64,000 bases of DNA, from the NCBI GenBank assembly GCA_015660885.1, contig JACTUB010000006.1, positions 50,011 to 114,010 of the forward strand. Direction: 5' to 3'. The first letter of the stretch is position 1, and the number at the start of each line of letters is the position of its first letter. Under the pieces are notes generated by a model that saw nothing but the letters and a program-made list of their open reading frames with translations, made no database searches and was not told where the DNA came from. The position numbers and the translations under genes are program-made. This document shows positions 9,321 through 18,760 of the stretch, in pieces. This stretch comes from Methanoregulaceae archaeon. Its GTDB lineage: Archaea; Halobacteriota; Methanomicrobia; Methanomicrobiales; Methanospirillaceae.

Positions 9321-9348
9321 CGGTCCGTCGGGAGCGGCGGCGTTCATC
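9321..9348 (+). repeat. partial copy of the GC-rich hairpin element
   Basis: Only the 3' end of the element is found here: CCGTCGGGAGCGGCGGCGTT followed by CATC. It matches 16711-16738 with few changes. The upstream hairpin GCCTCTCCGAGGC is absent. The copy lies in the 249-base gap between the MFS and TPR genes. Confidence 0.6.
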
Positions 9349-9485
9349 GTAAATCGGGATTGGAAGATACCGATCCCTCATCATATCCCGAAAACCCAAG
9401 AATGTGAAAATGAGTGGTCAGAACGGGACAATACCCAAAAAACAATACATTCATCTGCGATTAAAGGGAATTCCGTCATGAGACT

Positions 9486-10466
9486 ATGAAATCAAAGGCA
9501 CTATTTCTGATTCTTCTCATTTTCCTCATGTCAATCCCGGTGGTAAATGCAGAAGATGCTCTGGACTGGTATACTAAAGGGCAGTATGCCCTGACAACCG
9601 GGAACTACGCCGATGCTCTCACGTATTATAATAATGCACTCGCTCTTGACAGCAAGTATGGAGCCGCCCTGTCAGGCAAGGCAGTTGCGCTGAATGGCTT
9701 GTTACAATATGCTGATGCTGTCAGCGCAGCGGATCAGGCACTTGCTCTTAAACCGTCAGATGAGAATGCACTGAATGCCCGGGCATACGGCTTGTTCATG
9801 CTCGGACAGTATGCAGAAGCAGTCACTGCATATGATGCATTCGTTGCTGTCCAGACCGGTCGTGCAGATGCCTACTGTAACCAGGGTTATTCCTATAAAA
9901 TGCTCAACAACTCCGCTTCAGCACTCATCTCGTATGATAAATGCACCTCGATTGACCCAGGGAATGTTGACGGATGGAACCAGGAAGGTCTCATACTCAT
10001 GGACCTTGGCAGATACCAGGATGCGCTGGCCGCTTACGACAAGGCAACCCAGATCACCATCAAGAACGCCGAAATCTGGAATAACAAAGGACTTGCATAT
10101 GCTGCTCTCGGAAAATATCAGGATGCCCTCCAGTGTTTCAACAAGGCGCTGGGAATAAAACCGGATTTTCCTGAGGCACTGAAGAATAAGAATAGTATCT
10201 ACGGAAAATTTGAGGTGACCAATATCACGGGAACTATAACGCCAACGGTAACAGTAAGCCGTATCGGGACGCTCTTTACTATCGTGACACCTTCTCCTCT
10301 CCCATCGCAGATCACCCCTGCCGAGCCGGCCACGGAAATAGTGACCGGGACAACTGAGCCGGTTGCACCAAAGACGACCTACGCCCCGCTTTCACCATTC
10401 ATAACGCTTGCCGCAGTGGCTGCAGTATGCGGATTTCTGATTGCAACAGACCGTACCAGGAAATAA
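9486..10466 (+). CDS. secreted TPR-repeat surface protein
   Basis: A 326-residue protein with a signal peptide (residues 1-22, cut after VVNA). About six tetratricopeptide repeats follow (residues 26-240), each of the form W/A...G.a....G.y.dAl..y..al. Next comes a Thr/Pro-rich stalk of about 60 residues, likely glycosylated. The C-terminal membrane helix begins SPFITLAAVAAV and ends in basic residues (DRTRK). It is therefore an extracellular protein held by its C-terminus, offering a protein-binding scaffold. The anchor is not a PEF-CTERM signal but resembles that of the beta-propeller protein at 20740-22107. Confidence 0.85.
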   Translation: MKSKALFLILLIFLMSIPVVNAEDALDWYTKGQYALTTGNYADALTYYNNALALDSKYGAALSGKAVALNGLLQYADAVSAADQALALKPSDENALNARAYGLFMLGQYAEAVTAYDAFVAVQTGRADAYCNQGYSYKMLNNSASALISYDKCTSIDPGNVDGWNQEGLILMDLGRYQDALAAYDKATQITIKNAEIWNNKGLAYAALGKYQDALQCFNKALGIKPDFPEALKNKNSIYGKFEVTNITGTITPTVTVSRIGTLFTIVTPSPLPSQITPAEPATEIVTGTTEPVAPKTTYAPLSPFITLAAVAAVCGFLIATDRTRK

Positions 10467-10590
10467 TCAATACTCATTTTTAGGTATAATCCCATTGGAT
10501 TATTGTTCAGGCAATCAGATGCCAAAAGCCCGGGGAAAAATCAACCAGCCCTTAGTACATTAATATGAAAATTATCTTCGAGAGAATTGC

Positions 10591-10698
10591 CCGCTTCATG
10601 GCCTCTCCGAGGCACGGTGGGACAGGGAGGTTTTTTTAGAATTTTTAAGTTACTGATCCATCTCGGAGGCGCCCCGTCAGGGGCGGCGGTGTTGATCA
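10591..10698 (+). repeat. GC-rich two-hairpin intergenic element, copy 1
   Basis: The element reads hairpin, T-tract, hairpin. The left stem is GCCTC-TCC-GAGGC (10601-10613), followed by TTTTTTTAGAATTTTT. The right stem is CGCCCC-GTCA-GGGGCG, followed by GCGGTGTTGATCA. It aligns almost without gaps to 16631-16738. It fills the convergent gap between the TPR gene and the M20 gene. The remaining bases of this 329-base gap hold no supported gene. Confidence 0.75.
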
Positions 10699-10795
10699 TA
10701 CATGGGCTTAAAGGGCATCAATCCCACCTGTATGAAAAAACCGGGGTAATTAAATGAACAATCACTTAATTTTTGTTACGCACCTGAGCCCCGTG

Positions 10796-11974
10796 TTATT
10801 CATGGGATCCGGCATAACCATTCATAATTCCCAGATAAACCTCAGAAGCCCGGTTCAGGCTCTCAATGGTTACCCGCTCATTCACCGCGTGGAGTGTCGA
10901 GATTACACCGGGCCCGTATTCAATCACATTGAACCCGCAGAGACGGAGGTGCCGGGCATCGCTAGCCGCCCACTGGACAATGGGAAACACCGGTCCGCCA
11001 TACACGCGATCCACTTCATTGCAGGTAACGGTCACAAGCCTGCATGAAGGAGGAGTAATGGACGGATCATGGGTTGTCCGGGAGATGATCTTCCCATGCG
11101 GGGCGTGGGATTTGATCCCTGCAATAAGCTCCGGGACCCGGCATCCCCAGGGCACACGGAGTTCAAGATCAAGGTCACAGTGCTGGGCAACAACATTGGA
11201 TTTCTCACCACCTTTGATAACCCCGGGGTTGAACATCAGTTTTGTTAACACTTCGCTGACGTCATGGATGTGGAATTCACGTTCCAGAACACCAGAAGAA
11301 CGATCAATAATCTCTTTGAGCCGGGCATCGACCGGATATTCCTGATCATGCAATCCTTTTACATACTGGAGCAGGGACATCGCTTCCATGACAGCACTTA
11401 CACCTACCGCAGGGTAGAGTGACCCATGAGCTGGCGTTCCGTTGAATTTCATCTGGAGCCGGCAGAGCCCTTTTTGTCCGATGCACGGGTGGCGGACAGG
11501 AGAAGGTTCGGCAATAAGGCAGTCGGTGGGCCTGATCATTTTTTTTGCAAGAAGGTAGCGTATCCCATATCCACCTCCCGTCTCTTCATCGCAGACAAAC
11601 GCACAGGCTGGCAGTACTTCCTTTCCCTGTTCAACCAGCATAGTGAATGCAGCAATAAGTGAAGCACACCCGCCTTTCATGTCTGTGGCACCCCGCCCCC
11701 ATACAAAACCGTCCTGCATGGTACCGGAAAAAGGCGGGTGCATCCATCCTTCATCCAGAGCGGGGACGACATCCACATGTCCACAGAAAAGGATCTTGTC
11801 ATGCGTGCCCTGAGTTATAAGATTGCAGTGACCCGTCGCATTCCTGGTGATTTTCGAACCGATGCCAAGGTTATCGAAATATGTCTGGATATGTTCGATA
11901 ATTTCAGTGGTATGTCCGGGAGGGTTTTCGCTCCTGATTGCAACAAGTTCAGAACATATCCGGCCGACTTCCAT
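10796..11974 (-). CDS. M20-family deacylase/peptidase, ArgE/DapE type
   Basis: A 392-residue zinc amidase of the M20 family. Metal-ligand motifs are in order: FCGHVDVVPA near residue 64, GRGATDMKGG near residue 93, and the catalytic/metal pair DEETGG near residue 130. A lid domain with PAHGSLYPAVG follows, and a last metal His lies near the C-terminus. The family removes acyl groups from amino acids (acetylornithine, succinyl-diaminopimelate) or splits small peptides; the exact substrate cannot be set. The ATG at 11974 has a GAGGT ribosome site six bases upstream. The stop of the next minus-strand gene upstream is 24 bases away. Confidence 0.88.
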   Translation of the reverse strand: MEVGRICSELVAIRSENPPGHTTEIIEHIQTYFDNLGIGSKITRNATGHCNLITQGTHDKILFCGHVDVVPALDEGWMHPPFSGTMQDGFVWGRGATDMKGGCASLIAAFTMLVEQGKEVLPACAFVCDEETGGGYGIRYLLAKKMIRPTDCLIAEPSPVRHPCIGQKGLCRLQMKFNGTPAHGSLYPAVGVSAVMEAMSLLQYVKGLHDQEYPVDARLKEIIDRSSGVLEREFHIHDVSEVLTKLMFNPGVIKGGEKSNVVAQHCDLDLELRVPWGCRVPELIAGIKSHAPHGKIISRTTHDPSITPPSCRLVTVTCNEVDRVYGGPVFPIVQWAASDARHLRLCGFNVIEYGPGVISTLHAVNERVTIESLNRASEVYLGIMNGYAGSHE

Positions 11975-11998
11975 ACGGAACCTCTTATTCCAATTTTT

Positions 11999-12499
11999 TC
12001 AGAACTGGGCGATATAAGTTTTAAACAGGATCGAGAGCGAGGCATCTTCGTACAGGCTCTTGAGAAATTCCGGTTCGAAGAATTCGTCAATAATTACGTA
12101 GAAGAAACCGGTCGGGATCAGGACCCTGCTATCCGGGTCAAGAACAATCCGGAAACTCCGGTAACATGCCGGATCTTCAACATCATAGATCATCTGCCAG
12201 AGTGATGGCAACGCTGCAAATTTTGCCGGGTGATGCTCTTTTAACCAGTTCACGAACCCGGGAAATTTCACCCTGTCTCCTTTCTTTTCCTCGTCAATCC
12301 TCCAGCGCAGGTATTCACCTCCCATGATATTTTTCGGTGACAGGATATTGAAGGCATAGATACCCGCAGTATAATCGATGTGGGCAAGGGTATCGATAAA
12401 GTAAAAATAAAGGACTTTGTTGAACTGACCAGGGTCCTGGAGGATCAGGGTTTTTTCATACAGGTAGGACAGGACTGTCAGGAACTCATTTTCTTCCAT
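11999..12499 (-). CDS. conserved-looking hypothetical protein
   Basis: I do not recognise this 166-residue protein. It is soluble, rich in aromatic residues (Phe, Tyr, Trp), and has no membrane segment or metal motif. The N-terminal half looks helical. The context suggests co-transcription with the M20 deacylase, which starts 24 bases after its stop. The ATG at 12499 is followed at once by an acidic MEENEFL. It may be a lineage-specific methanogen protein. Confidence 0.7.
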   Translation of the reverse strand: MEENEFLTVLSYLYEKTLILQDPGQFNKVLYFYFIDTLAHIDYTAGIYAFNILSPKNIMGGEYLRWRIDEEKKGDRVKFPGFVNWLKEHHPAKFAALPSLWQMIYDVEDPACYRSFRIVLDPDSRVLIPTGFFYVIIDEFFEPEFLKSLYEDASLSILFKTYIAQF

Positions 12500-12601
12500 A
12501 TCACCCTGTACGTGCCGGAGTTGTAAATAATTGCCGTATTGCAGGAAAAAGTCTGGAGCCGGATTTTTTCTTTATCCATTTTCGGGAGGAATTTTTTACT
12601 T

Positions 12602-13510
12602 TTATTGGTAAAATGGTTCGCGCAGCGCTACCGCTCTCCGGAACAACTCTTCGAGTTCCGGACCTTTCTTTGCCCGTATATCGATATGGTTATCGGTGCG
12701 GAGCAGGCAGGGCTTGAGTTTCCCGTCAGAAGTAACCCTGAGACGGTTGCAGAATGCGCAGAATTCCGTATTGTGGAGCGGGCGGACCACTTCGACTTCA
12801 GCACCATCCAGGCAGTATTTTTTGCGGTGGTGCATCCTCCGGGTGATGATCTGTTTCGAGCGGGAGGCAAGAGCATCTTCCAGTCCCTGCAGGTCTCCGT
12901 GATAGTTGCAGTCATTGAAATGCATCAGTTCTATCAGCTGGAGGACAAGATTCCGGTTACCCCGGACATACGCAAGAAAATCATCGATCTCCGTATCGTT
13001 AACTCCCTTGAGGATCACCATATTCAGTTTGACCGGCGTGAGCCCTGCGTCAACTGCTGCAGTAATGCCGTCCAGGACGTCAGAAAGCCTGTCGATGCCA
13101 CTGATTTTTTTGTAGGTTTCCGGATTCAGGCTGTCAAGGCTGACATTGACCCTTCGCAGACCGGCATCTTTCAGCGGGGATGCGAGGGCGGCAAGGAGTG
13201 TGCCATTGGTCGTGATGGAAGACTCCATACCGTCCGGCACTGACCGGATGATATCCAGTAAATCCGGACGGAGCAGTGGTTCACCGCCGGTAAATTTTAC
13301 GCTGCGGATCTCGAATTTTGCCGCAACCCGCAGGATCTCCGCAATCTCTTCACCAGAAAGCTGATCTTTGGGAGACCGTTCCCCTTCTTTGTGGCAGTAG
13401 ATACAGGACAGGTTACATTTCTGCGTAAGACTTACCCGGAGGTTGCTTACCGGGCGGTTAAAAGGGTCTCTGAGAATCACGATCGGTTCAGCCCACAAAA
13501 TTTTTTGCAA
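12602..13510 (-). CDS. moaA: GTP 3',8-cyclase, molybdopterin synthesis
   Basis: Radical-SAM enzyme for the first step of molybdopterin (tungstopterin) cofactor synthesis, converting GTP to 3',8-cyclo-GTP. The radical-SAM cluster cysteines are C32, C36 and C39 (CNLSCIYC). The SAM-binding GGEP is at 75-78. The second 4Fe-4S cluster is held by C251, C254 and C268 (CAFC...PCLL). The C-terminus ends ALREPFYQ and lacks the Gly-Gly tail of bacterial MoaA. It overlaps the end of rlmE by 23 bases, so the two are translated together. Confidence 0.93.
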   Translation of the reverse strand: MQKILWAEPIVILRDPFNRPVSNLRVSLTQKCNLSCIYCHKEGERSPKDQLSGEEIAEILRVAAKFEIRSVKFTGGEPLLRPDLLDIIRSVPDGMESSITTNGTLLAALASPLKDAGLRRVNVSLDSLNPETYKKISGIDRLSDVLDGITAAVDAGLTPVKLNMVILKGVNDTEIDDFLAYVRGNRNLVLQLIELMHFNDCNYHGDLQGLEDALASRSKQIITRRMHHRKKYCLDGAEVEVVRPLHNTEFCAFCNRLRVTSDGKLKPCLLRTDNHIDIRAKKGPELEELFRRAVALREPFYQ

Positions 13511-14069
13511 TGATATAAAGCTCGGTACTCCCTTTACGGGTTGATCTGGTGATGCAGGTTTTCACTGAATAGAAATGTTCTCTGGTCATGGCATAGAGTT
13601 CGGGAAAATCCGTGCCCTGGAAGGATTTTACTACAAAATTTCCGCCCTGTTTTAATACTTTGCAGGCAAACATGAGGGCCTGTTCATCCAGTTCAATGAT
13701 GCGGGCCTGATCATAGCTCTTATGGCCGGAGAGCCTGGGAGCAGCGTCACAGACTACCACATTGACGATACCAAGCATCGACCGCACCTTCTCCTGCACT
13801 TCGGGATCATTGAGATCCCCTTCGATGGTCTCCACGCCTTCGAGGGGTGCTATGGGATTGAGATCGATGCCAACGACCCTGGCCCGGGTGAGTGTACGCT
13901 CTACCTGCAGCCAGCTGCCGGGAGCTGCCCCAAGGTCGATTATATTGTCATCGGGGCGGATGATGGCAAACTTATGCTGGATCTCGAGAAGTTTATATGC
14001 TGCCCGTGAACGGTAACCCTCATGTTTTGCCCTTATATATGTCCGATCATATCCCCATTGTGATCCCAT
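13488..14069 (-). CDS. rlmE: 23S rRNA 2'-O-methyltransferase RlmE/FtsJ
   Basis: A 193-residue SAM-dependent ribose methylase. The N-terminus MGSQWGYDRTYIRAKHEGYR and RAAYKLLEI match the family. The SAM site is DLGAAPGSW. The catalytic K-D-K-E tetrad can be traced to Lys in AAYKLLEI, Asp in VVCDAAP, Lys in FVVKSFQG and Glu in STELYII. The frame runs upstream to 14114, but the ATG at 14069 gives the usual N-terminus. It probably modifies the large-subunit rRNA A-loop. Its end overlaps moaA. Confidence 0.92.
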   Translation of the reverse strand: MGSQWGYDRTYIRAKHEGYRSRAAYKLLEIQHKFAIIRPDDNIIDLGAAPGSWLQVERTLTRARVVGIDLNPIAPLEGVETIEGDLNDPEVQEKVRSMLGIVNVVVCDAAPRLSGHKSYDQARIIELDEQALMFACKVLKQGGNFVVKSFQGTDFPELYAMTREHFYSVKTCITRSTRKGSTELYIIAKNFVG

Positions 14070-14278
14070 TATGGTGATCGTTCTCCCGTAAACCTGCACT
14101 TCCGAACGCTTCATTATTGTTGGATGGTAGATCGTATAAGGAATTGTGTTAAGGAATCAGGAATGTTAATGTCCTGCAATTTTTTATGGATATGAAAAAC
14201 CTCTGGGCGGCTCTTTTGCGGCCTTGTTCCCCATCAGCGGAAGATTAATCCGGGAAAACTGCCCGGCACCCGAAAAGA

Positions 14279-14686
14279 TTACCCCAGCTCACCGTCATAC
14301 AGCATCTCACCGGTATCGCCGTCCACCACAACATGCACACCGTTCCGGAGCCGGTTCATGGGGATCCCGATATGGTCGATCATCGGTATCCCGCCAATGA
14401 TCGCTCCTGTCGCGATGATCGATTCTGCCTCGGTATTGACAATGGCAGCCGGTGCATGCCCGTTTTGGCTTAAGGCATAGAGGACATAGGAGCCAACCGT
14501 TGAGCCCTTGCCATAGGGAAATGCAAGGACCTTTCCTTCAATGCATACCCCCTGGAGCGGGTGCCCCTTTTCGACAATAATCCCGGAGGCCGGATCGACA
14601 CCGGAAAGAAACGACAAGGGATCCGGGCTCACCAGCAGCGGACCTTCCCCCCGCCCTTTCGCTATTCCTCTTCCCCTGATTATCAT
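14279..14686 (-). CDS. phosphomevalonate dehydratase small subunit
   Basis: DUF126/AcnX swivelling domain, 135 residues. It shows the family pattern GRGIAKGRGEGPLL near the start, FPYGKGSTVGSYVL in the middle and IIATGAIIGGIPMID later. With the large AcnX subunit (not in this window) it dehydrates 5-phosphomevalonate in the archaeal mevalonate pathway, feeding isoprenoid lipid synthesis. GGGP synthase at 61 kb acts later in the same lipid route. Its start lies only 15 bases from the divergent PAN start. Confidence 0.88.
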   Translation of the reverse strand: MIIRGRGIAKGRGEGPLLVSPDPLSFLSGVDPASGIIVEKGHPLQGVCIEGKVLAFPYGKGSTVGSYVLYALSQNGHAPAAIVNTEAESIIATGAIIGGIPMIDHIGIPMNRLRNGVHVVVDGDTGEMLYDGELG

Positions 14687-14701
14687 AAACGTACCTAATA
14701 A

Positions 14702-15892
14702 ATGTTTGAAGACACCAGATATAAGATTGATATGGAAGAGATCTCCGTCAATAATACTGCACCCTCAACTGAGCTCAAATACCAGATCCAGCTCAATGAG
14801 CTCGAAGCCAGCCTGCTCGAGACGAAGGTGAAAATTGACGAGCTGACAAAGGAAAATGCCCAGCTCAAAAGGGAGAACAACCAGCTCAAACGCATGCCGC
14901 TGTTTGTTGCCGTAGTCGTGGATATCCTGGATAATGGTGAGATTTATCTCCGGCAGCAGGGAAACAACCAGGAATATCTTACCAACGCAACAGAAGAACT
15001 CCGTCCCCTGTTAAAACCGGGCGCCAAGGTTGCTGTCAATAACGCACTTTCGATTGTAAAGGTAATTGGCAATATCTACGACTCGCGCATACGGGTCATG
15101 GAGCTCGAGGTCTCACCTGACACCAGCTATGCCCAGATCGGCGGCCTTGTTGATGTAATAAAGGAAGTACGGGAGGCGGTGGAGTACCCGCTGACCAAAC
15201 CCGAAATTTTCAAGCGCATCGGTGTGGAACCCCCGAAAGGAATCCTCCTTTACGGGCCGCCGGGAACCGGTAAAACGTTGATTGCAAAAGCAGTCGCCCA
15301 TGAAGCACACGCAACGTTCATACGGATGTCCGGTAGTGAACTGGTCCATAAGTTCATCGGTGAAGGTGCCGGACTCGTCCGCGAACTTTTCATGCTTGCC
15401 CGCGAACGTGCACCGGCGATCGTTTTCATTGATGAGATCGATTCTGTGGGCAGCACGCGGACCAATGACGGTACTTCGGGAAGTGCCGAAGTGCAGCGCA
15501 CACTCATGCAGCTTCTCGCAGAAATGGACGGGTTTGACAACCGCGGGGATGTCCGCATCATGGCTGCCACCAATCGTGCGGACATGCTGGACCCGGCACT
15601 CCTGAGGCCCGGGAGGTTTGACCGGCTTATCGAGATTCCCCTGCCGGACAAGACTGCCCGGCTCGAGATCCTGAAAATTCACTCCGGCAGGATGCACCTG
15701 GCCAGCGTGGACCTGGAAGAACTCGCGGGCATGACGGATAAAGCTACGGGTGCCGAACTGGAAGCGATCTGCCGCGAGGCCGGTATGATGGCCGTGAGAA
15801 GGGATGCAGTATTCGTTGAGATGCAGGATTTTATCGACGCAGTCCACAAAGTAAAGAACGAAATTGTTACCGATAACCGCATGTATACCTGA
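14702..15892 (+). CDS. pan: proteasome-activating nucleotidase PAN
   Basis: AAA+ ATPase that unfolds proteins and feeds the 20S proteasome. The 396 residues are, in order: an N-terminal coiled coil (about 25-63), an OB domain (about 68-125), and the AAA module with Walker A GPPGTGKT at 185-192, Walker B VFIDEID at 241-247 and a second region of homology ending ALLRPGRFDR. The C-terminus ends Met-Tyr-Thr, a valid HbYX gate-opening motif. An internal ATG at 14732 (MEEISVNN) is a likely alternative start, because only 15 bases separate 14702 from the divergent gene. Confidence 0.95.
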   Translation: MFEDTRYKIDMEEISVNNTAPSTELKYQIQLNELEASLLETKVKIDELTKENAQLKRENNQLKRMPLFVAVVVDILDNGEIYLRQQGNNQEYLTNATEELRPLLKPGAKVAVNNALSIVKVIGNIYDSRIRVMELEVSPDTSYAQIGGLVDVIKEVREAVEYPLTKPEIFKRIGVEPPKGILLYGPPGTGKTLIAKAVAHEAHATFIRMSGSELVHKFIGEGAGLVRELFMLARERAPAIVFIDEIDSVGSTRTNDGTSGSAEVQRTLMQLLAEMDGFDNRGDVRIMAATNRADMLDPALLRPGRFDRLIEIPLPDKTARLEILKIHSGRMHLASVDLEELAGMTDKATGAELEAICREAGMMAVRRDAVFVEMQDFIDAVHKVKNEIVTDNRMYT

Positions 15893-15936
15893 TCCGGTTA
15901 CGGGTAATCAACGTCCATTTTTTTTAGGAAATCCGG

Positions 15937-16428
15937 ATGAATATTCTTTTGATTCAGCGGGAGGGAGTTGATCTTCACCACACCCTTTTTGCATCTGAAA
16001 CCAGCCGCATGGTGCTGCGTTTTTATCACCCGAAGAAAAAACCCTGCGGGGTCTCTGTCACCGTCTCAACACTCGGAAGCGCCTTGTCGCTTGTCTCGGA
16101 GATGCGCTGGTATATCCGGCGCTACGTCCATGACGTGCTCTTCGAAGTTTCCCCGGGAGTATTCTGCACCCATCTGCTTGCACAGGATGTGTATTACGAG
16201 CGGACATACGTTCTTGGACCGACATGGCCATTCCGCCGGCTCTATGGGTTTCGTCAGGGAAAACTGGTCAGCACAGTCCTGATGTCACCCGGTTCTACCC
16301 TTGAAGAATATCACCAGGAGTACATCGGTGCTGACCGATCGATTGAGATCTGGTGCATGGAAGATGAGATGGAGATCGGAGAGCCGCTGCCACTGGATGA
16401 TACAAGCGAAACTCCTGATGAGGAGTAA
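15937..16428 (+). CDS. hypothetical protein downstream of PAN
   Basis: I do not recognise this 163-residue protein. It is soluble, mixed alpha/beta in character, and ends in an acidic tail (about the last 25 residues). It starts 44 bases after PAN on the same strand, so the two may be co-transcribed. A T-rich stretch before its ATG could instead mark PAN termination. There is no membrane segment or obvious metal site. A role tied to proteolysis is only a guess from position. Confidence 0.7.
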   Translation: MNILLIQREGVDLHHTLFASETSRMVLRFYHPKKKPCGVSVTVSTLGSALSLVSEMRWYIRRYVHDVLFEVSPGVFCTHLLAQDVYYERTYVLGPTWPFRRLYGFRQGKLVSTVLMSPGSTLEEYHQEYIGADRSIEIWCMEDEMEIGEPLPLDDTSETPDEE

Positions 16429-16630
16429 GGCAGGCGAACCGTTCCGGGATCACATCGCACCCTCGGTGCTGTTAACGAACGGGAGAACCAGCCTGAAACC
16501 ATCTTTGATTGCGCCTTACCTGACTTCTGAAAATTATCGCATCGGGATGTGAATACCAGAGCAGCAGGGATATAACCATGTGCTCATAAATGTGGCATTC
16601 CTTTGAAAAATTATAGTATTTGCGAGGTTT

Positions 16631-16738
16631 CCCCGCCTCAGGGCCTCTCCGAGGCATGGCGGGGCAGTAAGAGTTTTTCAAAAATTTTATTCCCCGATCC
16701 GCCGCGGGGGCGCCCCGTCGGGGGCGGCGGCGTTCATC
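16631..16738 (+). repeat. GC-rich two-hairpin intergenic element, copy 2
   Basis: The layout matches copy 1: left stem GCCTC-TCC-GAGGC (16643-16655), then GAGTTTTTCAAAAATTTTAT, then right stem CGCCCC-GTC-GGGGCG and GGCGGCGTTCATCA. Loop and flank bases differ from copy 1 while both stems stay paired. It too lies in a convergent gap, between 16428 and the thrS end at 16866, in the same orientation. The rest of this 437-base gap holds no supported gene. Confidence 0.75.
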
Positions 16739-16865
16739 ACAGAGGAGAAAGGTTTACCAAACTCTTGAATGATTTTCTGTACGGATGCGAACCCTCAGGT
16801 CATGTGCTTTCTCTGAATAAAAGAACATGAAAAAGGAAGGTTGGAAGGTCAAGCCCCAAAAAAGT

Positions 16866-18701
16866 TCAGATATACCGCGCCTTTTTGGATAGTTTTCGCG
16901 GGGTGTAGAGAGGTCTGAACGGCATGCCTTCTGTATTCTCGTGCACGGCTTCGATCAGCGCATCGGTCGTCATCTGCACCTTAAAGGGTTTATTGGGTTG
17001 CGACTTCTTTCGGATAGTAACCGTCAGTTTCCCGCTGGCGACTTCGTCATCACCAACGACAATCACGTAGGGCACCCAGTCCATGCCCGCTTCGCGGACT
17101 TTCTTGCTTACGCTCTCTTCCCGGTCATCCACATCGCAGCGAACCCGTGCGGCGTTGATCGCGGCACAGATCTCGTCTGCAAATCCACCATGACGCTCGG
17201 CAACCGGAACGACACGCACCTGTACCGGTGAAAGCCAGGTGGGGAGTGCGGGGACCGCCTGCGTGGAGATGTGCTCAAGAATGGCACAGATTACCCGCTC
17301 GATACTGCCGGTAGGCGAACAGTGGAGAATGGGGGGATAAACAACAGTGCCATCTTCCCTGTGGTACTTGATATTGAACCGGGTTGAACTCTCGACATCG
17401 ATCTGGACGGTAGGGTTCTCGATCGGCCGCATCTGGCCGTCTATGGCTGCAAGATCAATCTTTGCGACCCAGTAGTGGACCCGGTCAGAAAGGATCTCGA
17501 TCAGCATGGGGCAGTCTGATTCCTTCACGATCTTTTTTACCCAGGCTTCATGCCCGGCATAGAAATCCTTCGTGCAGCGGAATGCGGCAACGAGTTCTGT
17601 CTCAAAGTCCTTGCCCGTCTTCCAGCCTATGGCAAGCTGCTCTTCAAAACATTTCAGCGCTTCAGGCATATCCGTGCAGAGCGAGTGCATATCGGGCATG
17701 GTGAATGCACGGAGACGCTTGAGCCCGATCACCTCGCCCTTCTGCTCATGGCGGAACGAGTAGGTGGAGAGCTCGTACATCTTCATCGGGAGATTGTTGG
17801 GCGAGATATGCATGTCCCGCATGATAGAAAACATCCCGAAACATGCGGCGAAACGCAGCATCATGTTCCGGTTATTCGATTTAAACCTGTACTGCCGCTC
17901 GCCGAACTTTTCTGCATGCTCAAAGATGGCCCGGTCGCCCAGATCATACATAACCGGGGTCTCGACCGGAGTCCCCCCGTATTCAAGGACAAGGTGCAGT
18001 ACATAATCGGCAAGGAGGTCACGGACGATCTTTCCCTTCGGCATCCAGCGAAGGCACCCGACATCACTCGCCGGTTCATAGTCAACAAACTCCTTTGAAC
18101 GCATCAGGTCAACATGCGCTGGTTCGCCACCGGTCGGGACGGCAACCCCCAGTTCTTTTTTGACGAGGCAGCCAAACGGCGAATCGTCAAGGTACTCATG
18201 ATAGTCATGGGTTTTGCCATCAGGAGTCAGCACGAACCAGTCGTGCGTGACCTCTTTTTTCTCTTTTTTAACGGTCCCCTCTTCGCCCGGCACAATGGTC
18301 TTCGAGAGCTCGGAGAGCGGGTGGCCTTTGCAGGAGATCTTAAACGATTTATACCACCCGAACGGAGCCCGCTTGACCGTGAATCCTTCGGCCTCCAGGC
18401 CAGCCCTGAGGGCATTGAGCGTGGCGATTGCAGTTTCCGGAGAGGCCAAGTCACTGGAGAGGTGGGCATACGGGTACACCATTATCTTGTCGACATGTAC
18501 CTGCCCGGCAGTCGTTTTAACCTCTTCAACAGCCTGGAGGACAACGCCTTCAAGGTCTTCCTCATCTATCGATTCCACGGCACAGAAAACCGTGAGTGCC
18601 TCGGTCTCCCTGTCGGAAAGTACAGAGCACTCCTCTGCCATCTTTGTCTTCTTTTTGGCTTCGTATTCTATATAATCTGAATGAATGAGAAGAAGTCGCA
18701 T
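16866..18701 (-). CDS. thrS: threonyl-tRNA synthetase, archaeal type
   Basis: Charges tRNA-Thr, 611 residues. The first roughly 145 residues form the archaeal editing domain, related to D-aminoacyl-tRNA deacylase, which removes mischarged serine. The class II catalytic core follows, with motif 2 near [11 protein letters not shown] and motif 3 near [11 protein letters not shown]. The anticodon-binding domain occupies about the last 100 residues. All domains needed for charging and proofreading are present. A GGAGATGA ribosome site lies before the ATG at 18701. Confidence 0.96.
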   Translation of the reverse strand: MRLLLIHSDYIEYEAKKKTKMAEECSVLSDRETEALTVFCAVESIDEEDLEGVVLQAVEEVKTTAGQVHVDKIMVYPYAHLSSDLASPETAIATLNALRAGLEAEGFTVKRAPFGWYKSFKISCKGHPLSELSKTIVPGEEGTVKKEKKEVTHDWFVLTPDGKTHDYHEYLDDSPFGCLVKKELGVAVPTGGEPAHVDLMRSKEFVDYEPASDVGCLRWMPKGKIVRDLLADYVLHLVLEYGGTPVETPVMYDLGDRAIFEHAEKFGERQYRFKSNNRNMMLRFAACFGMFSIMRDMHISPNNLPMKMYELSTYSFRHEQKGEVIGLKRLRAFTMPDMHSLCTDMPEALKCFEEQLAIGWKTGKDFETELVAAFRCTKDFYAGHEAWVKKIVKESDCPMLIEILSDRVHYWVAKIDLAAIDGQMRPIENPTVQIDVESSTRFNIKYHREDGTVVYPPILHCSPTGSIERVICAILEHISTQAVPALPTWLSPVQVRVVPVAERHGGFADEICAAINAARVRCDVDDREESVSKKVREAGMDWVPYVIVVGDDEVASGKLTVTIRKKSQPNKPFKVQMTTDALIEAVHENTEGMPFRPLYTPRKLSKKARYI

Positions 18702-18705
18702 TGAT

Positions 18706-18760
18706 TCATCTCCGATCCGGTGGGATCATCCGTATAAAATGAGAGTTGATTGTATATAGG
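18706..18760 (-). promoter_or_regulatory. thrS promoter and ribosome site
   Basis: On the minus strand, CCTATATACA (18751-18760) is a TATA-like box about 54 bases before the ATG, giving a leader of roughly 28 bases. GGAGATGA (18706-18713) is the ribosome site. Confidence 0.5.
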
